A DNA stretch of 20,602 nt from Clostridia bacterium (GTDB lineage: Bacteria; Bacillota; Clostridia; UBA1381). The DNA lies in the NCBI GenBank assembly GCA_900770405.1, contig CAAGKL010000145.1:1-20602 (forward strand). Reading direction: 5' to 3'. The notes beneath the pieces are model-generated. The model searched no databases, had not been told where the DNA came from, and saw only the letters and a program-made list of their open reading frames with translations. A program made the position numbers and the translations under genes. Positions 8,991 to 16,728 of this stretch are shown one piece after another. Each line of letters starts with the position of its first letter. The first letter of the stretch is position 1.

Positions 8991-9625
8991 TCCGCATCAC
9001 TCTTTTCCGCCGCCAACCGCGCCAGCCCGTCGGCAAGGGCACAAATGCGGTCGGTCTTGAATTTATACGCCGCCTTGTTCGCAATCAGCCGCGCGCTTAT
9101 CGGCACGATTTTCTCGATGACGGCAAGATTATTTTCCTTAAGCGTCGTCCCGGTCTCGACAATATCGACAATCACGTCGGAAAGTCCCAGAATCGGCGCA
9201 AGCTCGATTGAGCCGTTCAAATGGATTATATCAATATCTCGACCCTTTTTCGTGTAAAAATCCGCCGCAATATTGGAAAATTTCGTTGCAACGCGCAGTG
9301 TCCGCGAGGTATTGTCGCAAAAGTCCCTCCGCCCCGCGACCGCCATACTGCACTTGCCGATGTCCAAATCGACCAATTCGTAAACATCCGGCGAATACTC
9401 CAGCAAAATATCCTTGCCGGCAACGCCGACGTCCGCCGCGCCATGCTCGACGTAAATCGCCACATCGGACGGCTTGACCCAGAAATACCGCACACCCGCG
9501 TCGGGATTTTCAAAAATCAGGCGGCGGTTATTCTCGTAAATCGATGGGCACTCATACCCCGCCGTCTCAAGCATTTTATAAACCTTCTCGCCGAGCCTGC
9601 CCTTCGGCAGCGCGACATTGAGCAT
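8987..9625 (-). CDS. hisG: ATP phosphoribosyltransferase, short catalytic form
   Basis: HisG condenses ATP with PRPP, the committed and feedback-controlled step. The protein is 212 residues, the short form that lacks the C-terminal regulatory domain and needs HisZ. It opens MLNVALPKGRL, and the PRPP-binding segment VDIVETGTTL lies at about 143-152. The ATG at 9623-9625 begins one base after the hisZ stop; a longer upstream frame would overlap hisZ and has no family support. Partner hisZ directly upstream matches this enzyme type. Confidence 0.96.
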   Translation of the reverse strand: MLNVALPKGRLGEKVYKMLETAGYECPSIYENNRRLIFENPDAGVRYFWVKPSDVAIYVEHGAADVGVAGKDILLEYSPDVYELVDLDIGKCSMAVAGRRDFCDNTSRTLRVATKFSNIAADFYTKKGRDIDIIHLNGSIELAPILGLSDVIVDIVETGTTLKENNLAVIEKIVPISARLIANKAAYKFKTDRICALADGLARLAAEKSDAE

Positions 9626-9626
9626 A

Positions 9627-10703
9627 TTATTCAACGACCTCAGCCCCGCTTCCCGACAGCCTGAAAAGCTGTCTGTATTTGATATTTCCCGGCACACTCC
9701 TGTGCACCGCGACGCTTTTTCCCTCCGCGCGAAGCTGCGCCGCGCCGCGTTCGACCTCCTCAATGCTGTCCGACACGTCATACAGCAGCACCGCGTCAAC
9801 GTCATAGCCGCGCTCCGGCGCAAGCCTGTCGAGCATATCCAGATAGACCGCAAAGCCGATTGCGCCGGCTTTTCTGCCCATTTTGCGCATCAGTCCGTCA
9901 TACTGCCCACCCGAGAGCACGCCCGCCGCGACATTCGGCACAAAGCCCCTGAACACGACGCCGCTGTAGTAATTCATATCGTTAATCACCGAGAAATCCA
10001 CGCGCACCCTGCCGGCAAAGCCCGCCCGCTCAAGCGCACGCACAAGCCGCACAAGCTCGTCCGCCGCCTCGCCCGGGCAAATCCGCGCCAGCTCGTCCGC
10101 CGCCTTTTCCGCGCCGCCGCACACCGCAACCGCGCGGCAGAGCTTATCCGACGTGCAGCCCTCGCTTTCGCAGATGCTCCTTATTCCGTGCGCATTTTTC
10201 TCGCCTATGCAGGCAATCACGCGCTGCGCCGCCTCGTCCGAGAGCCCTGCCTCGTCAACCAGCGCGGCAATTATGCCCATATGCGAAATATCAAGCACAA
10301 AATCCTCGCAAATCCCGGCAAGACTCCGGCAGGCGAGCTTTAAAACCTCGAAAATACTGTACTCGTCAAGCTCGCCGATGCACTCGAGCCCGACCTGCGT
10401 AATCTCCTTAAACGAGTGTGTACTGCCCGATACGCGGTAGACATTTTCGTTATAATAGAGCTTCTGCACGCCCCGCACCTCGCCGCTGTTCTTGATAATC
10501 GACAACGTAACGTCGGGCTTTAGCGCCATCAGCTTGCCGTTCGTGTCGGTGAAGGTTATAATGTTATCCGACACGAGAAAATCCTTGTTTCGCACATACA
10601 AATCGTACTGCTCAAACTTATTCATCTTGTATCTTGCATAGCCGCAGCCGCTATACAGCTCGCCGAGCTTTGCCGCGGTCTGCTCGCTCATCGGATTATT
10701 CAT
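9627..10703 (-). CDS. hisZ: ATP phosphoribosyltransferase regulatory subunit
   Basis: HisZ resembles the catalytic core of histidyl-tRNA synthetase but has lost aminoacylation; it forms a hetero-octamer with short HisG and confers activity and histidine feedback. The class II core motifs are recognisable: TFTDTNGKLMALKPDVTLSI, EITQVGLECIG, and the glycine-rich SGGQYDGLMRKMG. At 358 residues it is too short for a synthetase and lacks the anticodon-binding domain. The ATG overlaps the end of the yerC-like gene by eight bases and has GGAGGGGAAGG ahead of it. Confidence 0.93.
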   Translation of the reverse strand: MNNPMSEQTAAKLGELYSGCGYARYKMNKFEQYDLYVRNKDFLVSDNIITFTDTNGKLMALKPDVTLSIIKNSGEVRGVQKLYYNENVYRVSGSTHSFKEITQVGLECIGELDEYSIFEVLKLACRSLAGICEDFVLDISHMGIIAALVDEAGLSDEAAQRVIACIGEKNAHGIRSICESEGCTSDKLCRAVAVCGGAEKAADELARICPGEAADELVRLVRALERAGFAGRVRVDFSVINDMNYYSGVVFRGFVPNVAAGVLSGGQYDGLMRKMGRKAGAIGFAVYLDMLDRLAPERGYDVDAVLLYDVSDSIEEVERGAAQLRAEGKSVAVHRSVPGNIKYRQLFRLSGSGAEVVE

Positions 10704-10995
10704 CGCCCTTCCCCTCCGAAATGCGCTCCAAAACCTTGGTATAGCCGCCGCTGCCGTAGGTCAGACAGCGGTTGACGCGGCTGATTGTCGCTGTGCTCGC
10801 GCCGGTTTTCGCCGATACCTCAATATAGCTTTTGCCCTCGCGCAAAAGCTTCGCCACCTCGAGCCGCTGCGACAGCTCGCGTATCTCCTTGATCGTGCAG
10901 ATGTCCTCAAAAAACGCGCCGCACTCCTCTTTCGTCTCAAGGCACAAAATCGCCTCATAAAATTTCCCGTATAATTCCTTATTTATCTCCGTCAC
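10696..10995 (-). CDS. YerC/TrpR-superfamily transcriptional regulator, probable repressor of the his operon
   Basis: This 99-residue helical protein has the YerC (TrpR-superfamily) pattern: TIKEIRELSQRLEVAKLL (34-51), then a helix-turn-helix with EVSAKTGASTATISRVNRCL (59-78) and the glycine turn YGSGGY. TrpR itself binds tryptophan as co-repressor. Family members have been predicted to regulate histidine genes in Bacillota (sometimes called HisR), from memory of comparative-genomics work. Here it is the first gene of the histidine operon, overlapping hisZ by eight bases, which supports an autoregulated histidine-responsive role. The start is GTG at 10993-10995, with GGAGGAG eleven bases upstream. 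The effector is inferred, not seen. Confidence 0.85.
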   Translation of the reverse strand: MTEINKELYGKFYEAILCLETKEECGAFFEDICTIKEIRELSQRLEVAKLLREGKSYIEVSAKTGASTATISRVNRCLTYGSGGYTKVLERISEGKGDE

Positions 10996-11032
10996 CGAAT
11001 TTCACGCTCCTCCGACGCTTTATTACACTACT

Positions 11033-11061
11033 ATTTTATCACGCTAAAGCGATAAAGTCAA
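11033..11061 (-). promoter_or_regulatory. Sigma-A-type promoter of the histidine operon
   Basis: Minus-strand TTGACT (11056-11061) and TAAAAT (11033-11038) are spaced by exactly 17 bases. Predicted transcription starts near 11,025, leaving only about 30 bases of leader before the GTG of the regulator gene. That is too short for a T-box or leader-peptide attenuator, so control is expected at initiation, through the dyad lying across this promoter. Confidence 0.82.
11035..11056. promoter_or_regulatory. Candidate operator (dyad) over the his promoter
   Basis: TTTATC at one end and GATAAA at the other are inverted repeats flanking ten bases. Inside, CGCTAAAGCG on the plus strand (11042-11051) is a second inverted repeat, with arms CGCT and AGCG. 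The dyad fills the spacer between -35 and -10, where a bound repressor would exclude RNA polymerase. The same 10-base core recurs in the prs leader at 20564-20573. Assignment to the YerC-like protein is inference. Confidence 0.55.
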
Positions 11062-11082
11062 TACCTTTTCTTTAAAAAAACG

Positions 11083-11118
11083 ACAAAAATCTCCCTGCGC
11101 GGCGAGGGGTATTTTTGT
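11083..11118. repeat. Inverted repeat between the two divergent transcription units
   Basis: Perfect 8-base arms ACAAAAAT (11083-11090) and ATTTTTGT (11111-11118) enclose a further TCCCT/AGGGG pairing around a GC-rich loop. It lies between the his -35 and the -35 of the metal-ATPase unit, so neither promoter transcribes it. Both strands show a stem followed by a T-run, so it may act as a bidirectional insulating terminator or as an operator. Confidence 0.45.
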
Positions 11119-11129
11119 GAACTTTGCGC

Positions 11130-11158
11130 TTGACAAAAACGCCTTTAGGAAGTAAAAT
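11130..11158 (+). promoter_or_regulatory. Sigma-A-type promoter of the metal-ATPase operon
   Basis: TTGACA (11130-11135) and TAAAAT (11153-11158) are separated by exactly 17 bases, a near-consensus promoter. Transcription should start near 11,165. The 40-base leader holds a small GGGT-AAC-ACCC hairpin and a strong AAGGAGGA site for the 77-residue gene. Confidence 0.82.
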
Positions 11159-11206
11159 ATATATATAAATATGAGGGTAACACCCGAAAAAAGGAGGACT
11201 TCACTT

Positions 11207-11440
11207 ATGAAGGCTTTGGACTACTTAAAGAATGAGAAACTGTTGTGCTTTGCGGGCGGAATTTTTGCCGCAACTTACGGCGTAAAGGCTTTGAAGAGCG
11301 ATAAAACGCGCAAAACCTGCGTGAAGGCTCTGGCGAAATGTATGAAGCTGCAAAGCGAGGCTAAACAGACCTTCCAGAATATGAAGGACGAAGCTGAGGA
11401 TATTTGCTACGATGCAAAGCAGGCGGCAAAAGAGGATTGA
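11207..11440 (+). CDS. Small membrane-anchored protein preceding a metal P-type ATPase (DUF6110-like)
   Basis: The start is the ATG at 11207, eight bases after AAGGAGGA; an earlier in-frame ATG at 11171 has no ribosome binding site. The 77-residue product has one hydrophobic segment near the N terminus (about residues 12-30, LLCFAGGIFAATYGVKAL), then a charged amphipathic helical tail ending EDICYDAKQAAKED. Four cysteines (C14, C38, C45, C67) and the acidic tail could touch metal. I recall similar proteins upstream of Bacillota metal ATPases (DUF6110), but cannot verify the number here. Mycobacterial PacL proteins are small membrane partners encoded next to metal ATPases and offer a functional analogy only. 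It lies 20 bases ahead of the ATPase gene and is surely co-transcribed. Confidence 0.75.
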   Translation: MKALDYLKNEKLLCFAGGIFAATYGVKALKSDKTRKTCVKALAKCMKLQSEAKQTFQNMKDEAEDICYDAKQAAKED

Positions 11441-11460
11441 TTTCGAGGAAGTGACTGGTT

Positions 11461-13542
11461 ATGCAATGTAAAATTGTGTATGATTCGCCGGGCAGACTTC
11501 GCGTACGTTGCGGCAGCGGGGTGTTTTCAAAGCTCCAGCAGTCGGGTCTTGAGGCAGAGCTTGTGGCTCTTCCCGGCGTTATTTCGGCAAAAGCCGCTTA
11601 CGCAAACGGCGGAATTTTGCTCCACTACAAGGGCGAAATCCGCGACAAGCTGCTCGCAAAAATCCGCGCAGCCGACGCAGCCGCCATTCCGGCGGTGCCG
11701 CTTACTCCTATTCAGCAGACCGATGAGGATTTCAAGCGCGATTTGGCAAAAATTCTCGCCAAAAGAGCGGTTATGAAGTTATTTTTGCCGTCGTTTTTGT
11801 CTGCGCCGCTGACGATTTACCGCGCACTGCCCTTTATAAAGGCGGGGCTCGCGGGGCTTGCCGCAGGCAAGTTGAACGTCGCGGTTTTGGACGCGGTATC
11901 AATCTCCGCCTCAGTTCTGAGCGGCTCATATTCCACCGCATCATCGGTTATGACGCTTTTGAACATTTCCGCGCTGCTTGAGGGCTACACCCGCAAAAAG
12001 GCGAAAAATACCCTGTCGGACAGCCTTGCGCTGAACATAGACAAGGTTTGGCGGATAGAAAACGGCGAGCCGGTGCACGCGGCGCTTCGCAGCATCGTCC
12101 CCGGCGATGTTGTCCGCGTTCAGCAGGGCAGTATGATACCGATTGACGGAACCGTCATCTCGGGCGAGGCGGGCGTGGATGAGTCGGCGATGACCGGCGA
12201 GGCTATGCCGTGCCACAAATCGCAGGGCGCGAGCGTCTACGCCGGAACGGTTGTCGAGGAGGGCTCGATTGACATTCAGGTAACGCAGCTGCCCGATGAC
12301 AGCAGAATAAACAAGGTGGTTGAGCTGATCGAGACGTCGGAGGATCTGAAATCCGGAGTTCAGACAAAGGCGGAAAAATTCGCCGACAGCCTTGTTCCGG
12401 TGAGCCTGCTCGCCTGCGCGGCGACATATCTTTTCACAGGCAACGTCACAAAGGCGCTGTCCGTGCTGATGGTCGATTATTCCTGCGCAATCAAGCTGTC
12501 GACGCCGATATGTGTCATCTCGGCTATGCGTGAGGCGGCGGAATACAATATTATGGTCAAGGGCGGCAGATTTTTGGAAAATTACGCGCACGCCGACACG
12601 ATTATGTTCGACAAAACCGGCACGCTGACCGTGTCCTGCCCCAACTTGGCAGAGGTCATGGCGTTTGAGGGATATTCCAAGGACGAAATCCTCAAAACGG
12701 CGGCGTGTCTTGAGGAGCATTTCCCGCACAGCGTCGCAAAGGCGATTGTCCGCGCGGCGGAAGAGCGGGACCTGAAACACTCGGAGGAGCACGCCGAGGT
12801 CGAATATATCGTCGCCCACGGCATCGCCACGCGTCTGCACGGCGAAAAGGCACTCATCGGCAGCGCGCATTTCATCTTCGACGACGAGAATATCCCCGTC
12901 ACCGACGAGCAGCACGCATTGATAAAGCAGCTCGGTGAAAAATATTCGCTGGTTTATCTGGCAATCGGCGGGAGACTGTGCGGACTTTTGTGCATTGAGG
13001 ACCCGATTAGGGAGAATGCCGCCGAGGTTATCCGCGCGCTGCGCGACAGGGGCTTTGACAATATCGTGATGATAACCGGCGACGGCGAATCCACAGCGAA
13101 AAGCGTCTGCGACGAGCTGTCGATCGGCAAGTACCACGCGCGCGTTTTGCCCGAGGACAAGCTGAATATAATCAACGAAATGAAGGCGAAGGGGCACAAG
13201 GTCGTGATGGTCGGCGACGGCATAAACGATTCTCCCGCACTCGCGGCGGCTGATGTGTCGATCGCGATGAAGGACGCCTCCGACATTGCGCGCGAGGTGG
13301 CGGACGTGACGCTGCTCGCGTCGGATCTGGAGCGGCTGGTGGTATTGCGCGATCTGAGTGAACGGCTGTTCGAGCGGATTTACGGCAATTACCGCTTTAC
13401 GTCGGTATTTAATACAGGGCTGATTCTGTCCGGGATTTGCGGATTGATTTCGCCAGTAACCTCCGCACTTTTGCACAACATTTCGACAATGATTATGTGC
13501 GCAAACAGTATGAAACCCTTCCTCGGCGATGAGGAAATATAA
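11461..13542 (+). CDS. P1B-type heavy-metal-transporting ATPase with altered ion-site motif
   Basis: This 693-residue P-type ATPase has all catalytic signatures: TGE (245-247), the phosphorylated aspartate in DKTGTLT (384-390), the HP-like HFPHS (420-424) of the nucleotide domain, and GDGINDSPAL (585-594). An N-terminal region of about 75 residues begins with PGRLRVR and looks like a degenerate HMA-type domain without the CxxC metal site. The membrane motif normally CPC, SPC or TPC reads YSCAIKLSTP (C342), so metal specificity cannot be inferred by the usual rule. The C-terminal membrane pair has LHNISTMIMCANS, common in P1B pumps. Export of a transition metal such as zinc, manganese or iron is plausible; the ion is unknown. 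The ATG follows GAGGAA by ten bases. Confidence 0.92.
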   Translation: MQCKIVYDSPGRLRVRCGSGVFSKLQQSGLEAELVALPGVISAKAAYANGGILLHYKGEIRDKLLAKIRAADAAAIPAVPLTPIQQTDEDFKRDLAKILAKRAVMKLFLPSFLSAPLTIYRALPFIKAGLAGLAAGKLNVAVLDAVSISASVLSGSYSTASSVMTLLNISALLEGYTRKKAKNTLSDSLALNIDKVWRIENGEPVHAALRSIVPGDVVRVQQGSMIPIDGTVISGEAGVDESAMTGEAMPCHKSQGASVYAGTVVEEGSIDIQVTQLPDDSRINKVVELIETSEDLKSGVQTKAEKFADSLVPVSLLACAATYLFTGNVTKALSVLMVDYSCAIKLSTPICVISAMREAAEYNIMVKGGRFLENYAHADTIMFDKTGTLTVSCPNLAEVMAFEGYSKDEILKTAACLEEHFPHSVAKAIVRAAEERDLKHSEEHAEVEYIVAHGIATRLHGEKALIGSAHFIFDDENIPVTDEQHALIKQLGEKYSLVYLAIGGRLCGLLCIEDPIRENAAEVIRALRDRGFDNIVMITGDGESTAKSVCDELSIGKYHARVLPEDKLNIINEMKAKGHKVVMVGDGINDSPALAAADVSIAMKDASDIAREVADVTLLASDLERLVVLRDLSERLFERIYGNYRFTSVFNTGLILSGICGLISPVTSALLHNISTMIMCANSMKPFLGDEEI

Positions 13543-13572
13543 AAATCGGACGGCAAAAGCCGTCCGATTTTT
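13541..13572. terminator. Bidirectional intrinsic terminator between convergent operons
   Basis: A 14-base-pair stem with no mismatch (13541-13554 with 13559-13572) and an AAAA loop begins one base into the ATPase stop codon. A T-run closes it on both strands, so it ends the ATPase unit on the plus strand and the SPFH/TIR operon, whose last stop is at 13588, on the minus strand. Confidence 0.93.
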
Positions 13573-13587
13573 ATTGCTGTTTTGTAC

Positions 13588-16293
13588 TTAATAATTCAAT
13601 AATTCATATATAGAAAGCCCGCTTCTTGTTGTCTCTGCGCCCTCAACATACTTTGTAACATCATAGACAATTGCTTTGTTTTCAATTCGGGCTTTTACTT
13701 CGTAGCCCTCATATCTGTAAGTAGTCCAGCCGCTCTCGTCCGCCTTGGTATACTTGCAAATAATTGCTTTAGAGCCGTGCGAGGAAATATTATCCGCGGT
13801 TTCAGCCGGCAAGCTCACATCTACCGCAGTCATCCACGTATAGCGCTTGTTTTGCTGTAAAATTTCAGGAAGCCAATATGAATTTGAATACAAATTCCTT
13901 GCACTTTCTATATTGTCACAATAATACATCCCGTCTATTGTGCACCCGGCATTTTCAGATTTCACATCACCCGCCATGCTCTGTGCTTTATTTGTCAAAA
14001 CAATTACGTATCCCATCGTGGAAAACTCGCTTATACTATCCCCGATCTTCGACCATATTTCATCGTCCGTGACCGTATCAAGCGCCTTGCCCTGTTTGAT
14101 TATATCATCTTCACTTACATCACAAAAATCGAAATTTTCTATATATTTTTTATATATCCAATTCTGCCGCTTTTTGTCCAAATCAACAACTTCCTGAACC
14201 TTAGCCGCGCTGTCTTGGTAGTCGCCCAGACTTTCAAATATGGTTTTCGCCGCACTGTACTCCTTTGCCTTCATATGCTGCAGTCCCTGCTGATAGCGTA
14301 TAGCTTTTATTTGTTCCGCGGCATCCTTGTATGAGGATATTTTCTGCAGCTGCTCTATCGCACCATCTGTATTCCCCTCCGCCGCAAGATCCATCGCATA
14401 TTTATATCTGTATTCATACGCATTTTTGTAATCTCCGAGCTGCTCCATACGCACCATCGCGCTTGCTGTATCGCCCTGTTCAATAAGCTGCTCTGCTATA
14501 CGGTACAGCGACTCATCTGCCAGTTCCCGGCTATCCTTGAAATCACTAATGGTCATAAATTTAATTCTCGCCTTAAGCAGTTCACCGCTGTCCATCAGCT
14601 TCACTGCTTCTTTATACGTTCCGAGCGGGAGATAATAATTCTTATAAATCAGTCCCCCCGCGAGAATGAGAACTATCGCCGTCACGATGCCGGCGAAAAC
14701 TGCAGTCCATATCTTCTTCATCTTTTTCTCTTTTTCAAGAGCTTTTGCCTCCGCCTCTTTTCTCTGTTCTTCCTTCAGCGCAAGCTCCTCAAGCTTCTTG
14801 TCGCACAGCTCCGCATATTCGTCCGCCTTCCGCCAGCCGGACAGCTCCGTAAAAATCTTTTTTGCTTCCTTGAGATGCAGCTCCGGGTCATCTGACGGAT
14901 TCTTGCAAAATCCGATCGCCCGGTTATACTTACTGTCCTTATCGCAGTTTTCTATTGACAAAATGCACTTTTCGTGCATTAAATCCGCATCCTTATAGCC
15001 GGGAATGTCCTCAAACATTTTTGCGGCGGCGGAGAAGTCTTTCTTTCCTTTTGCGTTCTCCAGCACCTTCTGCGCAGCGCCGTACTTGACCTCGTGAATG
15101 TATCCGTCAACCTCCGCGCGCAGAACATCATTTCCGAACCGCATAATCTTCCCGTACTCGTTCATATCGTCGAACGGACGCTCAACCTGTGCAAGCTCCT
15201 CTCTCCGCTTGATCTTGAGCGTGCACATAAGCTTCACCAAATACGCCTCGCCGCACTCCGGGTCAAGGTTCAGAACCTGTTCCGCGTAGTTGTCCGCATT
15301 TTCCCATTCCCCATCCTCAAGGAAAATGAATGCACGCTTTAAAAGCGGGACTGCCTGCGCAGAGTTCACCTGTACCACCTTTGTTGCCGTTTCCGACGCG
15401 GGTTTTATTATTTTCTTTATTCCGCGGATTAAATCCTGCATAAATCCGAGTTTGGACATATCCTGCGCCTGAAGGTGCGAAAACTCCTCCGGCAAATCAT
15501 ACGGATCCATATCCCGATATGCCGGTATCAGCATCTTCCTGTTATCCTTCTTTATCAGCGCCAAATACCGCGACCACTCGTTTTTCACCCATACCGCATC
15601 AAAATACTCCGGCTTTGTGCCCATAACAATCATAACCTTCGCTGAATTGAGTGCGGCAAATATGTACGGCTCATACGCCGTACCGAGCTTATCCTCAAGC
15701 GTTATACGCGAGAAAAATACGCGAAAGCCCTCCTGCTTCAGCTGATGATACAAATCATTGGCAAGAACACTGTCCTGAGTTCTTCTTCCCTGCGAATCGG
15801 TTTCCTTATAACAGATAAAAACATCGAAAGGCTCTTCCTTTTGCGAAATTGCCAGAATTCCCTTTTGAATTTCATTAAGCTGCTCTGCCTCCGCCTCATA
15901 AACAGCCTTCTGCTCGGGGGACGCATATTTTATCGCCAGCTTGTAATTATCGTCATCAAAAACCGATGTATACTGTGTGCGATTTACTGTTGGAATACAT
16001 TTATGTGTAGTCGGGTCTTCAACATACTCAACGCCGTATCGGCAAAGCACCAACGACCAATAGCACTCGCTGTCCGTCTTATCCTCCTCAAGCAGCCGCT
16101 CATATATCGCCTCTGCTTTATCAAATTCATTACTGCGCCTGAAATGCCCCGCACGGTCATAAAGATTCTCTGCCTTACTGCTGTCAAGCTTCGGTATTGT
16201 TTGCGTTGTTCCGCAGTACTGACACACCGCAACACGCGCTCCGTCCGCAATTTCCAAATCACCGCCGCACATTTTACATTTAAATAACGACAT
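13588..16293 (-). CDS. Zinc-ribbon / TIR domain / transmembrane / repeat protein
   Basis: The 901-residue protein has a clear multi-part layout. An N-terminal zinc ribbon (C6, C9, C24, C27) is followed by a TPR-like helical stretch (about 40-85). A TIR domain spans about 155-295, opening FDVFICYKETD and continuing through RVFFSRITLEDKLGTAYEPYIFAAL, with E208 at the position where enzymatic TIR domains carry their NAD-cleaving glutamate. TPR-like repeats follow, then a charged coiled stretch (500-527), one membrane helix (about 528-550) and at least four repeats marked by FKDS, YKNA, YKDA and YQDS. The last 200 residues are unrecognised. NADase activity is inference from E208 only. Start ATG has AGGGGAG upstream, 11 bases after the previous gene. 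Similar zinc-ribbon TIR proteins are, from memory, widespread in gut Clostridia but functionally undescribed. Confidence 0.9.
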   Translation of the reverse strand: MSLFKCKMCGGDLEIADGARVAVCQYCGTTQTIPKLDSSKAENLYDRAGHFRRSNEFDKAEAIYERLLEEDKTDSECYWSLVLCRYGVEYVEDPTTHKCIPTVNRTQYTSVFDDDNYKLAIKYASPEQKAVYEAEAEQLNEIQKGILAISQKEEPFDVFICYKETDSQGRRTQDSVLANDLYHQLKQEGFRVFFSRITLEDKLGTAYEPYIFAALNSAKVMIVMGTKPEYFDAVWVKNEWSRYLALIKKDNRKMLIPAYRDMDPYDLPEEFSHLQAQDMSKLGFMQDLIRGIKKIIKPASETATKVVQVNSAQAVPLLKRAFIFLEDGEWENADNYAEQVLNLDPECGEAYLVKLMCTLKIKRREELAQVERPFDDMNEYGKIMRFGNDVLRAEVDGYIHEVKYGAAQKVLENAKGKKDFSAAAKMFEDIPGYKDADLMHEKCILSIENCDKDSKYNRAIGFCKNPSDDPELHLKEAKKIFTELSGWRKADEYAELCDKKLEELALKEEQRKEAEAKALEKEKKMKKIWTAVFAGIVTAIVLILAGGLIYKNYYLPLGTYKEAVKLMDSGELLKARIKFMTISDFKDSRELADESLYRIAEQLIEQGDTASAMVRMEQLGDYKNAYEYRYKYAMDLAAEGNTDGAIEQLQKISSYKDAAEQIKAIRYQQGLQHMKAKEYSAAKTIFESLGDYQDSAAKVQEVVDLDKKRQNWIYKKYIENFDFCDVSEDDIIKQGKALDTVTDDEIWSKIGDSISEFSTMGYVIVLTNKAQSMAGDVKSENAGCTIDGMYYCDNIESARNLYSNSYWLPEILQQNKRYTWMTAVDVSLPAETADNISSHGSKAIICKYTKADESGWTTYRYEGYEVKARIENKAIVYDVTKYVEGAETTRSGLSIYELLNY

Positions 16294-16304
16294 AACGCTC
16301 TCCC

Positions 16305-16724
16305 CTATTTCCAGTAATTTTTCTTTTCTTCCAAAAATCCGCTATGCTTTTTTTCCGCCTCACCGTCAAGCTCATTTATATAATCTCCGCCCGCCGATAA
16401 CGCGATAAACCGTATTGCAAACAACGCTAAAAGTGCTGCGTGGATTATAAACGTCCAAACCACCGCAACAGGAATCAGACAGGCTATAACCGAGAAAACC
16501 GTACTCACAACCGCATATGTAATCGCCGTGTAAACATAGGCATAGCCCACCGCGGGTGTTTGCCCTCCGCAGGCAATTAACGTCCCGGCAATCATAAGCG
16601 TCGCAACAACCGCCGCCGAATATGATATAACAAACACCTTTGTCACTGGTATCACAGCAAACAGCATAGACAGCACACCGATAAAAATCACCGCTGACAG
16701 AATTATTTTATATGTTCTTTTCAT
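16305..16724 (-). CDS. Four-helix membrane protein of unknown function
   Basis: I do not recognise a family for this 139-residue protein. Four hydrophobic helices are evident at about residues 7-25, 29-52, 60-83 and 86-109, separated by very short turns, and a charged tail ends GFLEEKKNYWK. There are few polar residues in the helices, so it looks like a membrane scaffold rather than a transporter. GGAGG in the last codons of the SPFH gene lies nine bases before its ATG; the two genes are four bases apart, and the TIR gene follows 11 bases later. Its job is presumably tied to one of them. Confidence 0.82.
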   Translation of the reverse strand: MKRTYKIILSAVIFIGVLSMLFAVIPVTKVFVISYSAAVVATLMIAGTLIACGGQTPAVGYAYVYTAITYAVVSTVFSVIACLIPVAVVWTFIIHAALLALFAIRFIALSAGGDYINELDGEAEKKHSGFLEEKKNYWK

Positions 16725-16728
16725 ATCA

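Noticed and set aside
9627..10703. Histidyl-tRNA synthetase
   Set aside because: At 358 residues it lacks the C-terminal anticodon-binding domain and is adjacent to short-form hisG, as expected for HisZ.
10996..11032. T-box or histidine leader peptide ahead of the his operon
   Set aside because: The predicted leader is only about 30 bases and has no histidine codon run or T-box sequence.
11941..13476. Minus-strand open frame of 511 codons inside the metal ATPase
   Set aside because: The plus-strand ATPase has every catalytic motif; the antisense product shows no recognisable fold or start signal.
13588..16293. Thoeris antiphage system
   Set aside because: There is a TIR protein but no ThsA-like SIR2/SLOG partner, and the domain layout with zinc ribbon, membrane helix and repeats differs from ThsB.
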